Positions 24,290 to 31,887 of a DNA stretch of 42,530 bases are shown here, in pieces. Where the stretch lies: assembly GCF_900111835.1 (NCBI RefSeq), contig NZ_FOJP01000030.1, positions 1-42,530 of the forward strand, given 5' to 3'. The stretch's first letter is position 1, and each line of letters starts with the position of its first letter. Made by a program: the position numbers and the translations under genes. Under the pieces are notes generated by a model. The model did no database searches. It saw nothing but the letters and a program-made list of their open reading frames with translations, and was not told where the DNA came from. The DNA comes from Metapseudomonas otitidis (GTDB taxonomy: Bacteria; Pseudomonadota; Gammaproteobacteria; Pseudomonadales; Pseudomonadaceae).

Positions 24290-25439
24290 CGCCACCAGCC
24301 TCGACCTGCTGGAGCGGCTGGTGGCCTTCCCCACCGTCAGCCGTGACTCCAACCTGGCGCTGATCGGCTTCATCCGCGACTACCTCGCCGGCCACGGCGT
24401 GGCCAGCGAGCTGTTCCTCAATGCCGAGGGCACCAAGGCCAACCTCTTCGCCACCCTCGGCCCCAGCGACCGTGGCGGGGTGGTGCTGTCCGGGCACACC
24501 GACGTGGTCCCGGTGGACGGCCAGGCCTGGACCCGCGACCCGTTCCGCCTCAGCGAAAGCGAGGGCCGCCTCTACGGACGCGGCACTGCCGACATGAAGG
24601 GCTTCATCGCCTCGGTACTGGCCGCCGTGCCGGCCTTCCTCGCCCAGCCGCTGCGCCTGCCGGTGCACCTGGCGTTCTCCTACGACGAGGAAGTGGGATG
24701 CCTGGGCGTGCGCTCCCTGCTCGACGCCCTCGCCCAGCGGCCCAACCGGCCGCGCCTGTGCCTGATCGGCGAGCCCACCGAACTGCGCCCGGTGCTCGGC
24801 CACAAGGGCAAGCTGGCCATGCGCTGCCAGGTGCACGGCGCCGCCTGCCATTCCGCCTACGCGCCCCAGGGGGTCAATGCCATCGAATACGCCGCGCGGC
24901 TGATCGGCCACCTCGGCGAGATCGGCGAGGAACTGGCCCGCCCCGAGCACCACGACCCGCGTTTCGACCCGCCGTACTCCACCGTGCAGACCGGGCTGAT
25001 CGAGGGCGGCCGGGCGCTGAACATCGTCCCCGCCGAGTGCCGCTTCGACTTCGAGGTGCGCGCCCTGCCGGGCTTCGACGCCCAGCAGGTGGCGACGCGC
25101 CTGGACCGTTACGCCCAGGCCGAGCTGGTGCCGCGCATGCAGGCCGTGCAGCCGGGCACCGGCATCCGCTTCGAGCCCCTGGGCAGCTACCCGGGCCTGG
25201 CCACCGACGCCGCCAGCGAGGCGGCCGAACTGGTGGCGCTGATCAGCGGCTCGCGGGACTTCGGCACCGTGGCCTTCGGCACCGAAGGCGGGCTGTTCCA
25301 CGAGGCCGGCATCCCCACCGTGGTCTGCGGCCCCGGCAGTATGGACCAGGGCCACAAGCCCGACGAGTTCGTCACCCTCGCCCAGCTGGAGGCCTGCGAC
25401 GCCATGCTGCTGCGCCTGGCCGAGCACCTGCGGGCCTGA
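24282..25439 (+). CDS. M20-family deacylase, ArgE/acetylornithine deacetylase-like
   Basis: 385 residues from ATG 24282 (MSDATSLDLLERLVAFPTVS), overlapping the DUF1028 stop. Zinc-site motifs are LSGHTDVVPVDG (H72), YGRGTADMKGF (D104), SYDEEVGCLG (E136/E137) and GTEGGLFHEAGIPTVVCGPG near the end. The dimerisation domain begins after LIGEPTELRPVLGHKGKL. The length and the GxxDQGHKPDEF tail fit ArgE (383 in E. coli). In this catabolic operon it more likely removes an acyl or carbamoyl group from an intermediate than serves arginine biosynthesis. ArgE function elsewhere in Pseudomonas is normally supplied by ArgJ, so a second role is plausible (inference). Confidence 0.85.
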   Translation: MSDATSLDLLERLVAFPTVSRDSNLALIGFIRDYLAGHGVASELFLNAEGTKANLFATLGPSDRGGVVLSGHTDVVPVDGQAWTRDPFRLSESEGRLYGRGTADMKGFIASVLAAVPAFLAQPLRLPVHLAFSYDEEVGCLGVRSLLDALAQRPNRPRLCLIGEPTELRPVLGHKGKLAMRCQVHGAACHSAYAPQGVNAIEYAARLIGHLGEIGEELARPEHHDPRFDPPYSTVQTGLIEGGRALNIVPAECRFDFEVRALPGFDAQQVATRLDRYAQAELVPRMQAVQPGTGIRFEPLGSYPGLATDAASEAAELVALISGSRDFGTVAFGTEGGLFHEAGIPTVVCGPGSMDQGHKPDEFVTLAQLEACDAMLLRLAEHLRA

Positions 25440-25462
25440 GTCCCCGCGCCCTCAGTGCCCGC
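25430..25462. terminator. Shared hairpin at the converging operon ends
   Basis: GCGGGCCTGAG (25430-25440) pairs with CTCAG-T-GCCCGC (25451-25462), 11 bp with one bulged T and a 10-base loop. It includes the last codons or stops of both converging genes, whose stops are only 12 bases apart. There is no U-run on either side, so it may slow polymerases rather than act as a classical terminator. Confidence 0.5.
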
Positions 25463-26378
25463 CCTTCCAGGGCTGGCCGAGGGACACCGGGGCGAACAGG
25501 CGTGTGCGCACGGCATCGCGGGAGAGCAGCACCAGCACCAGGATGGTCGCCACGTAGGGCAGCATCGCCAGCAGGTTGGCCGGGATGGCGAGTCCCACGC
25601 CCTGGGCCACCAGGTGGAGGATGCTGGCCAGGCCGAACAGGTAGGCGCCCAGCAGCACGCGGAACACCCGCCAGCTGGCGAACACCACCAGCGCCAGGGC
25701 GATCCAGCCGCGTCCGGCGGTCATGTTTTCTGCCCACATCGGCGTGTACGCCAGGGACAGGTAGGCCCCGGCCATGCCCGCCATCGCCCCGCCGAACAGC
25801 ACCGCCAGGGTGCGCACCCGCAGCACCGGCAGGCCCATGGCGCTGGCCGCGTCGGGGTTCTCGCCCACCGCCTGCAGCACCAGGCCGATGCGGCTCTTCA
25901 GCAGGGCCCAGGCGATCAGCGCGAACAGCGCGAAGGACAGGTAGACCATCAGGTCCTGGCTGAACAGCACCTTGCCCAGCACCGGCAGCGCACTCAGCAG
26001 CGGGATCGCCACCGGCTCGAAGCCCGCCAGCGGCTTGCCCACCCAGGCCGCGCCGACGAAGGACGACAGGCCGATGCCGAAGATGGTCAGCGCCAGCCCG
26101 GTGGCCACCTGGTTGGCGTTGCAGCCCAGCGCCACCAGGGCGAACAGCGCCGACAGCAGCACCCCGGCGGCCATCGCCGCCAGCACCCCGAGCCAGAGGC
26201 TGCCGGTGCCGATGGCGGCGATGAAGCCCACCACCGCGCCGAACAGCATCATTCCCTCCTGGCCGAGGTTGAGCACGCCGCTCTTTTCACACACCAGCTC
26301 GCCCAAAGCCACCAGCAGCAGCGGCGTGCCGCAGCGGACCATGGCGAAGAGGATGTTGGTCAGCAGATCGAGATCCAT
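25452..26378 (-). CDS. ABC importer permease, nucleoside type (YufQ/NupQ-like)
   Basis: 308 residues with eight or nine hydrophobic helices and the BPD_transp_2 pattern. It starts MDLDLLTNILFAMVRCGTPL and contains EKSGVLNLGQEGMMLFGAVV, the conserved glutamate/glycine loop of this branch. It also contains GLVLQAVGENPDAASAMGLP, the EAA-like coupling segment. It is the third gene of a minus-strand operon (ATPase, permease 1, permease 2). Such transporters import nucleosides, purines or related ureides using a BMP-family lipoprotein. That binding protein is not encoded beside them here. Substrate inferred from family and the Tsx-like channel upstream. Confidence 0.87.
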   Translation of the reverse strand: MDLDLLTNILFAMVRCGTPLLLVALGELVCEKSGVLNLGQEGMMLFGAVVGFIAAIGTGSLWLGVLAAMAAGVLLSALFALVALGCNANQVATGLALTIFGIGLSSFVGAAWVGKPLAGFEPVAIPLLSALPVLGKVLFSQDLMVYLSFALFALIAWALLKSRIGLVLQAVGENPDAASAMGLPVLRVRTLAVLFGGAMAGMAGAYLSLAYTPMWAENMTAGRGWIALALVVFASWRVFRVLLGAYLFGLASILHLVAQGVGLAIPANLLAMLPYVATILVLVLLSRDAVRTRLFAPVSLGQPWKGGH

Positions 26379-26428
26379 GGGTCAGAAGCCTCGGGCGGCG
26401 AGCCGCGCGTCAGGAAGAGGGGAGAGGG

Positions 26429-27532
26429 TCATGCCAGGGCCCCGCGTGCGCGGGCCGTCGTGCGCAGCGTCCAGCGGGCCGCCAGGCGAGGGCGGTAGAG
26501 GATCAGCACGTCACAGGCGAGCAGGAAGAACAGCATCATTCCCTGGAACAGCTGGGTGATGGACTGCGGCAGGTTCAGGGCCATCTGCGCGTTCTCGCCG
26601 CCCAGGTAGAGCAGCGCCATCAGCAGGCCGGCGGCGAGGATGCCGAACGGGTTCAGGCGACCGAGGAAGGCCACGGTGATGGCGGCGTAGCCGTAGCCCG
26701 GCGACACCTGCGGCACCAGCTGGCCGATGGGCCCGGTGACCTCGCCGACCCCGGCCAGGCCCGCCAGGCCGCCGCTGAGCAGCAGCACCAGCCACACCAG
26801 GCGCCGCTCGCGGAAGCCGACGAAGCCGGCCGCGCGCTTGTCCAGGCCCAGCACCTTGATCTGGAAGCCGAGGAAGCTCCTGTGCAGCAGCACCCACACC
26901 GCCACCAGCGCCAGCAGGGCGAAGTACAGGCCGATGTGCAGGCGCAGGTCCTCGAACACCGGCGGCAGGCGCGTGGCGTCGCCGAACATGGCCGACTCGG
27001 GGAAGTTGAAGCCGCCCGGGTCCTTCAGCGGACCGTGCACCGCGTACAGCAGCAGGTTCAGCGCTACGTAGTTGAGCATGATGGTGGTGAGGATCTCGTT
27101 GGCGTTGAAGCGCGTGCGCAGCCAGGCCGCCAGCGCGCCCCAGGCGGCCCCGGCGAGGGTGCCGGCGGCCAGCACCAGCACCAGCGCCCAGCGGCTCTCC
27201 CAGTCGATGACGTGGACCGCCAGCGCGCTGCCGGCCAGGGCACCGACCAGCAACTGGCCCTCGGCGCCGATGTTCCACACCCGCGCCTGGTAGGCCCCGG
27301 CCAGGCCCAGGGCGCAGAGCAGGATGGGCAGCGCCTTCACCAGCAGCTCGGAGACGCCGTAGAGGTCGCTCACCGGGGCGATCAGCAGGGTGTGCAGGGT
27401 TTCCAGCGGGTCCTTGCCCAGGGCCAGGAACAGCAGCGAGCCGCAGGCCAGGGTCAGCAGGCCGGCCAGCACCGGGGAGAGCACCAGCATCGCCCGCGAG
27501 GGCTGGGTGCGGGGAACGAGGGATAACAGCAT
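26429..27532 (-). CDS. ABC importer permease, nucleoside type (YufP/NupP-like)
   Basis: 367 residues, the longer of the two BPD_transp_2 permeases, as usual for the first permease in this family. Helices include LVLSPVLAGLLTLACGSLLF, and LPILLCALGLAGAYQARVWNI leads to the conserved WNIGAEGQLLVGALAG. Further signatures are NANEILTTIMLNYVALNLL and the cytoplasmic coupling loop around GLDKRAAGFVGFRERRLVWL. It would pair with the product of the next gene, with the double ATPase energising transport. The gene starts 12 bases after the ATPase gene ends and is followed by permease 2 after a 50-base gap. Confidence 0.87.
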   Translation of the reverse strand: MLLSLVPRTQPSRAMLVLSPVLAGLLTLACGSLLFLALGKDPLETLHTLLIAPVSDLYGVSELLVKALPILLCALGLAGAYQARVWNIGAEGQLLVGALAGSALAVHVIDWESRWALVLVLAAGTLAGAAWGALAAWLRTRFNANEILTTIMLNYVALNLLLYAVHGPLKDPGGFNFPESAMFGDATRLPPVFEDLRLHIGLYFALLALVAVWVLLHRSFLGFQIKVLGLDKRAAGFVGFRERRLVWLVLLLSGGLAGLAGVGEVTGPIGQLVPQVSPGYGYAAITVAFLGRLNPFGILAAGLLMALLYLGGENAQMALNLPQSITQLFQGMMLFFLLACDVLILYRPRLAARWTLRTTARARGALA

Positions 27533-27544
27533 GGGGGCTCCGGG

Positions 27545-29077
27545 TCAGGCGGCTTGGGGCGAATCGAAGCGGCCGGCCATCCAGCGGCCGACCTCCTGGG
27601 CGGTGGTGTCCGGCACCGGCTTGAGCGCCGACAGCTCGCCGCTGCACAGCGCACCGATGCGGTCGCTGATCTGGAACAGCTCGTCCAGGTCCTCGGAAAT
27701 CACCAGGATCGCCGCGCCGGCATCCCGCAACGCGATCAGCGCGCGGTGGATGGCCGCCGCCGCGCCCACGTCCACGCCCCAGGTGGGGTGCGCGGCCACC
27801 AGCAGCCTGGGTTGCTGGAGGATCTCGCGGCCGAGGATGAACTTCTGCAGGTTGCCGCCGGAGAGGCTGCGGGCGGCGGTGTGGGCGTCCGGGGTCTTCA
27901 CCGCGAAGCGGCGGATCACCTCCTCGGCGAAGGCCAGCACCCGGCCCCGGCGCACCAGGCCGTGGCGCAGCAGGCCCTGGCGCGAGGCGGTGAGCAGCGC
28001 GTTGTCCGCCAGGGACAGCTCCGGCACCGCGCCGTGCCCCAGGCGCTCGGCGGGCACGAAGGCCAGGCCCCGGGCGCGCCGCGCATCCGGCGGCAACTGG
28101 CCCACCGCCTGCCCGGCGAAACGCACCGCCGCCGCCTTGGCCGGCGGCAGCCGGGCCTCACCGGAGAGCAGCGCCAGCAGCTCGTCCTGGCCGTTGCCGG
28201 CCACCCCGGCGATGCCGACGATCTCGCCGCTGCGCACCTCCAGGCCGATGGCTTTCAGCGACACGCCGAACGGGTCGGGGTTGTGCCAGTCGAGGCCCTC
28301 CAGGTGGAGGAAGGGTGCGCCGCCGCTGACCTTGGGGTACTGCGCCACCAGTCCTTCGGCATCGCCCACCATCAGCCGCGCCAGCTCCAGGTCGCTGCAC
28401 GCGGCCGGGATACACTGGCCGGAGACACGGCCGCCGCGCAGCACCGTGGCGCTGTGGCAGAGCGCCCGCACCTCGGCCAGCTTGTGGCTGATGAAGAGGA
28501 TGCTGCAGCCCTCGGCCGCCAGCCGGCGCAGGGTGACGAACAGCTCCTCGGCCTCCTGCGGGGTCAGCACCGAGGTGGGTTCGTCGAGGATCAGCAGGCG
28601 GATGTCCTGCATCAGGCAGCGGACGATCTCCACCCGCTGGCGCTCGCCGATGGACAGCGCATGCACCAGCCGCCCCGGTTCCAGGGCCATGCCGTAGCGC
28701 TGCGACACCTCGCGGATGCGAGCCTCCAGCTGCCTGGGCGTGCCGGCCTCGCGACCGAGGGCCAGGGCAATGTTCTCGGCCACGGTGAGGGTCTCGAACA
28801 GCGAGAAGTGCTGGAACACCATGCCGATGCCCAGGGCGCGGGCCTGGGCCGGGTCGCGCACCCGCCGCGCCTCGCCCTGCCAGCGGATCTCGCCGGCATC
28901 GGGCTGCACCACGCCGTAGATGATCTTCATCAGCGTGCTCTTGCCGGCACCGTTCTCGCCCAGCAGGGCATGGATCTCCCCGGGGGCGATGGCCAGGTCG
29001 ACACGGTCGTTGGCCAGGCAGCCGGGGTAGCGCTTGGTGATGCCCAGGAGTTCCAGGCGGGGAGGGGAGGCGGTCAT
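27545..29077 (-). CDS. ABC importer ATP-binding protein with two ABC domains (YufO/NupO-like)
   Basis: 510 residues carrying two nucleotide-binding domains in tandem, as in sugar/nucleoside importers. Domain 1 has Walker A GENGAGKST (~41-49), signature LSIGERQRVEIVRCL and Walker B LLILDEPTSVLTPQE. Domain 2 has a degenerate Walker A (GVAGNGQDELLALL), a good signature LSGGNLQKFILGRE and an altered Walker B (LLVAAHPTWGVDVG). That asymmetry is normal for the family. It is the first gene of the transporter operon. A -24/-12-type promoter candidate lies 37-51 bases upstream of the ATG. Confidence 0.9.
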   Translation of the reverse strand: MTASPPRLELLGITKRYPGCLANDRVDLAIAPGEIHALLGENGAGKSTLMKIIYGVVQPDAGEIRWQGEARRVRDPAQARALGIGMVFQHFSLFETLTVAENIALALGREAGTPRQLEARIREVSQRYGMALEPGRLVHALSIGERQRVEIVRCLMQDIRLLILDEPTSVLTPQEAEELFVTLRRLAAEGCSILFISHKLAEVRALCHSATVLRGGRVSGQCIPAACSDLELARLMVGDAEGLVAQYPKVSGGAPFLHLEGLDWHNPDPFGVSLKAIGLEVRSGEIVGIAGVAGNGQDELLALLSGEARLPPAKAAAVRFAGQAVGQLPPDARRARGLAFVPAERLGHGAVPELSLADNALLTASRQGLLRHGLVRRGRVLAFAEEVIRRFAVKTPDAHTAARSLSGGNLQKFILGREILQQPRLLVAAHPTWGVDVGAAAAIHRALIALRDAGAAILVISEDLDELFQISDRIGALCSGELSALKPVPDTTAQEVGRWMAGRFDSPQAA

Positions 29078-29113
29078 GGGGCTTCACTCGATCAATCAGC
29101 TGGCCCTGCCAAA

Positions 29114-29128
29114 GCAAAAAGCTGGCCA
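29114..29128 (-). promoter_or_regulatory. Sigma-54-like (-24/-12) promoter of the nucleoside ABC operon
   Basis: Read on the minus strand: TGGCCAGCTTTTTGC followed by T. GG and GC are 12 bases apart and both TGGC and TTGC blocks are intact (consensus TGGCACG-N4-TTGC). Transcription would start about 12 bases on, near 29102, giving a 25-base leader before ATG 29077. It matches the idea of nitrogen-regulated uptake. Confidence 0.5.
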
Positions 29129-29301
29129 CCGGGTCAGAAAGCGCGCGGGCCTTGGAACAGCGAGACGACGGGGTGCCAGGGCCGTGCGGACGCTGCACGC
29201 AAATGGGGCGTGGACGGTGGGGTGGCGCACCGTTGTGGCGGTTTTTCGATCAGGGCGGCGCAGGCCTTGGCGCAGCAGGGCTGGCGCGGTTATTCCCAAG
29301 G

Positions 29302-29515
29302 TTATCCACAGGTCTGTCCACGGTTATTGTGGGCGAGCACGGGGCACCTCGACGGGATGCTGGCGCGGTGCCTTATTTCCCAGCGAAATTAATCCATGCC
29401 TGTCAAGCCCTTGCGTGCGCCATTTGGGCGCAGGGCAGGGTGGTCATTATTTGATCAGCTCGCGGCAGGCACTACGGCACGCAGCCCGGCGCCACCTTTG
29501 CAAAGGTTATCCACA
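29302..29515 (+). repeat. Two perfect DnaA-box sequences in related intergenic repeats
   Basis: TTATCCACA occurs at 29302-29310 and 29507-29515. Each is embedded in a similar context: AAGGTTATCCACAGG, then TTGTCC/CTGTCC, CGG and TTTGTGGGCG or TTATTGTGGGCG. The spacing of 205 bases suggests a diverged duplication. There is no dnaA, dnaN or AT-rich unwinding region nearby, so this is not an origin. It could titrate DnaA or be a dispersed repeat. The rest of 29130-29569 shows no gene that I can support. Confidence 0.5.
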
Positions 29516-29569
29516 GGCTTGTCCCCGGCTTTTGTGGGCGGTTCCGGACCACCGGAAGTGACAGGGCGG

Positions 29570-30056
29570 CACCCGTAGCCTGGGCTTCAGCCCAGGGGTG
29601 GGCTGGCGAGGGATCTCCAGGTTGAAGCGCAGGGCCGGGTGTGTGGAATCCCCGTACTGAAGTCCGGGCTACACCCCGCACCACGGCGTTGCGGAGAGCA
29701 CCCGTAGCCTGGGCTTCAGCCCAGGGATCGGCTGGCGCAGGATTCTCAGGTTGAAGCTCAAGGCCGGGTGTGCGGAATCCCCGGACTGAAGTCCGGGCTA
29801 CGGCCCTGAAGTCCGGGCTACGGTCTATGCCACGGCGTTGCGGAGAGCACCCGTAGCCTGGGCTTCAGTCCAGGGACTGGCTGGCGAAGGATTCCCAGGT
29901 TGAAGCTCAAGGCCGGGTGCGCGGAATCCCCGGACTGAAGTCCGGGCAACGGCCTATGCCACGACGTTGCGGAGGGCACCGTAGCCCGGGCTTCAGCCCG
30001 GGGCATGGCCGGCGAAGGCGCCCCGGGCTGAAGCCCGAGCCACGGGGCCGGGTAGG
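29570..30056. repeat. Tandem array of ~130-bp units built from palindromes
   Basis: Three full units and one partial: 29570-29698 (129 bp), 29699-29847 (149 bp), 29848-29976 (129 bp) and 29977-30056 (partial). Each unit opens CACCCGTAGCCTGGGCTTCA followed by GCCCAGG, a palindrome. It continues with GGTTGAAGCTCAAGGCCGGG and closes with CGGACTGAAGTCCGGGCTAC, a second palindrome, and CACGGCGTTGCGGAG. Unit 2 is longer because CTGAAGTCCGGGCTACGG is repeated within it. No convincing coding frame. It abuts the 3' end of the Tsx-like gene. Confidence 0.9.
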
Positions 30057-30058
30057 GC

Positions 30059-30892
30059 TCAGAAGCTGAGTTCGAGGTTAAGGGTCGGGGTGGAGGTGCG
30101 GCTGCCGCGTCCGCCGTCCACGCCGAACTTGTTGTGCCAATACTCGTAGCCGACGCCGAACCACAGGTTGGGCTGCACCCGGTCGCCCGGGCGGGCGGCC
30201 ACCATCAGGGCGGTGCGCATGAGGGTTTCCGGGGCGGTGTCGCGGTTGTTGTAGTCCTCGCCCTTCTCCCCGATGTGGTTGACGAAGCCCTGGAACTTGG
30301 CCGCGTGGTCGCCCACCTTGAACGGCCGCAGCCAGGTCAGGTTGAGGTTGTAGGTGCCGTCGAAGGTGAGGTTCTCGTGGCGCACGCCGGGGATGCCGCT
30401 GTGGTTGCGCTCGCGGTAGTAGAGCAGGCTCAGGTCGAGCACGCCGACGGTGTTGAACTTGAGGGTCGGGCCGAACACCAGGGCGCGCTTCTTGGCCGAG
30501 GCGCGGTTGTTGTTGCGGCTGGCGTCGAAGCCGGCGGTGAAGGCGTAGTCCTTGATCAGGCCGGTGCCCAGGGGCCGGTCGAACACCCGCGAGGCGAACA
30601 GCTGGTGGCGGTAGGTGGCGTAGACCTCGCTGCCGCCGTCGTCGGTGCCCTTGCGCGGGTCGCGGTTGTCGGAGAGGAACACGTCGAGGTTGAAGAAGTT
30701 GCTGCCGTACTGGTAGCCGCTGGCGTGGGTGAAGCTGTAGATGCGCTTGGCGAACTTGTCCGGGTTGTTGGGGTTGGTGAACTGCTGGCCATAGCGGAAG
30801 CCCAGGCTGTTGTTCATCCATTCCAGTGCGCTGGCCTCCCCGGCCATGACGAAGGCCAGTGCCAACGACGCTCCCTGCAGTGCTTTTTTCAT
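30059..30892 (-). CDS. Tsx-like nucleoside-specific outer-membrane channel
   Basis: 277 residues. Signal peptide MKKALQGASLALAFVMAGEA-SA is cleaved before LEWMNNSLGFRYGQQFTNP. The rest alternates short amphipathic strands with turns, rich in aromatic girdle residues (YQYGSNFFNLDVFLSDNRDP; NLWFGVGYEYWHNKFGV). It ends in ...LNLELSF with the C-terminal aromatic typical of outer-membrane barrels. This matches the Tsx/OmpK family of 12-strand barrels that pass nucleosides and deoxynucleosides. It is encoded upstream of, and on the same strand as, the nucleoside-type ABC importer, separated by the repeat array. This suggests a common uptake route from outer to inner membrane. Confidence 0.8.
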   Translation of the reverse strand: MKKALQGASLALAFVMAGEASALEWMNNSLGFRYGQQFTNPNNPDKFAKRIYSFTHASGYQYGSNFFNLDVFLSDNRDPRKGTDDGGSEVYATYRHQLFASRVFDRPLGTGLIKDYAFTAGFDASRNNNRASAKKRALVFGPTLKFNTVGVLDLSLLYYRERNHSGIPGVRHENLTFDGTYNLNLTWLRPFKVGDHAAKFQGFVNHIGEKGEDYNNRDTAPETLMRTALMVAARPGDRVQPNLWFGVGYEYWHNKFGVDGGRGSRTSTPTLNLELSF

Positions 30893-31245
30893 TGTTGTGG
30901 CTCCTGTGGAGTGGGGTATCGACAGTTCGGTACGGACACCGAGCGACGCAGTATCGGCACAAGCCCGGTGTGCGCCAAAGAACAGTATTTCGCTCGGGCT
31001 GATGCCGGAACGGCAGCGCTGAATTGACCTGGAAGTCAGTATTTTCGCGGCCTCCAGCCCGGCGGGCGTTCCGCGCGCTCAAGGGCGCAGGCTGGCGTGA
31101 AGGGCAGAAATCGAGCGGGTAGGCAGAGGGCATGGGCTGACGCCGAAAGCCGGCGCCGGCACCAGTGCTAGAAGCAATCTTTACGATGGAAAGCGGCCAG
31201 GGCGGTAGGCTCTAGATCACAACAAGGCTGTTGTCTTTGGAGTTG
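30893..31245. promoter_or_regulatory. Upstream region of the Tsx-like gene with a weak -24/-12 candidate
   Basis: 353 bases without a supported gene. On the minus strand TGGCGCACACCGGGC (30977 to 30963) has GG and GC 12 bases apart and shares TGGCGCAC with the duplicated promoter module, but its -12 block is poor. A possible ribosome-binding site (AGGAG) precedes the Tsx ATG. I see nothing else recognisable. Confidence 0.3.
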
Positions 31246-31677
31246 CTAAGGTACCCATGCATTAAATCCGACCGGCTTGGGACACTCTTCCTTTCCCCAA
31301 GTAGCTTGGAAAAGCGAGAACGTTACTTTTGCAGTTTTCGGTGTGATTAGAGTGGCGTCGACATAGTCCAGAATCCTGTGTGTATATTCCTCGCCTTGAG
31401 CGGTAACTATCAAAAAATTACCGCCAGATTTCCTTTCCCAGCAGCCATATGTAGATGTGCCATTGGACTTGATTACGTAGGACTTCATCCGGTTGGCGTT
31501 TGCGAGGGGGAGTTCGCATGAACGCTCTGGAAAAAGAGTTATTGAGGGAGAATCTACAGGGAATATATCCCCAGAGCATCGATGGCCTTTTTCTGCACTC
31601 ACAAGAATTTTTTCACCACTGGCGCACCCATAAAGTGAAATTGAAACCAAGCAGATAAATATCTTTTTCGAAAACAT
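31246..31677 (-). CDS. Orphan lipoprotein of atypically low GC
   Basis: 143 residues. The lipoprotein signal MFSKKIFICLVSISLYGCAS has lipobox LYGC with Cys18. The mature part has four further cysteines (HRCSGDIF, ERSCELPL, YGCWERKS, KEECPKPV), consistent with two disulfides in a small beta-rich periplasmic domain. I do not recognise the family. Codon use is AT-rich (AAA, ATT, TCA codons frequent), unlike every neighbouring gene, and the flanking ~200 bases upstream are also relatively AT-rich, which points to acquisition by transfer. It is monocistronic, with no mobile-element genes seen beside it. Confidence 0.65.
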   Translation of the reverse strand: MFSKKIFICLVSISLYGCASGEKILVSAEKGHRCSGDIFPVDSPSITLFPERSCELPLANANRMKSYVIKSNGTSTYGCWERKSGGNFLIVTAQGEEYTHRILDYVDATLITPKTAKVTFSLFQATWGKEECPKPVGFNAWVP

Positions 31678-31887
31678 AACGACTGCTTCTCTTGCGTAGG
31701 TTGGAGCATTTGCGGATGGCCTATTGGGCTGATCGCAAACGCAGTGACGCCTTGGCTATTTAAAACGCACTCCCGTCCATGGGCTCTAATGGACGCGACC
31801 TCGCTCAATAGGCCTCTTTTGGGCAAGCCCGAGAGCTTATCTCAGGGGCAGAAAACGCTTCGGTGAATTCGATCGCTTAGTGAAGCC

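Noticed and set aside
24282..25439. Housekeeping argE of arginine biosynthesis
   Set aside because: The family fits, but the gene sits last in a catabolic operon overlapping DUF1028. A specific biosynthetic symbol would overstate the evidence.
29302..29515. Chromosomal or plasmid replication origin at the DnaA boxes
   Set aside because: Only two boxes, with no dnaA, dnaN, rep or par genes and no AT-rich unwinding element nearby.
29570..30056. CRISPR array
   Set aside because: The repeats are ~130 bp units of internal palindromes without unique spacers, and no cas genes are present.
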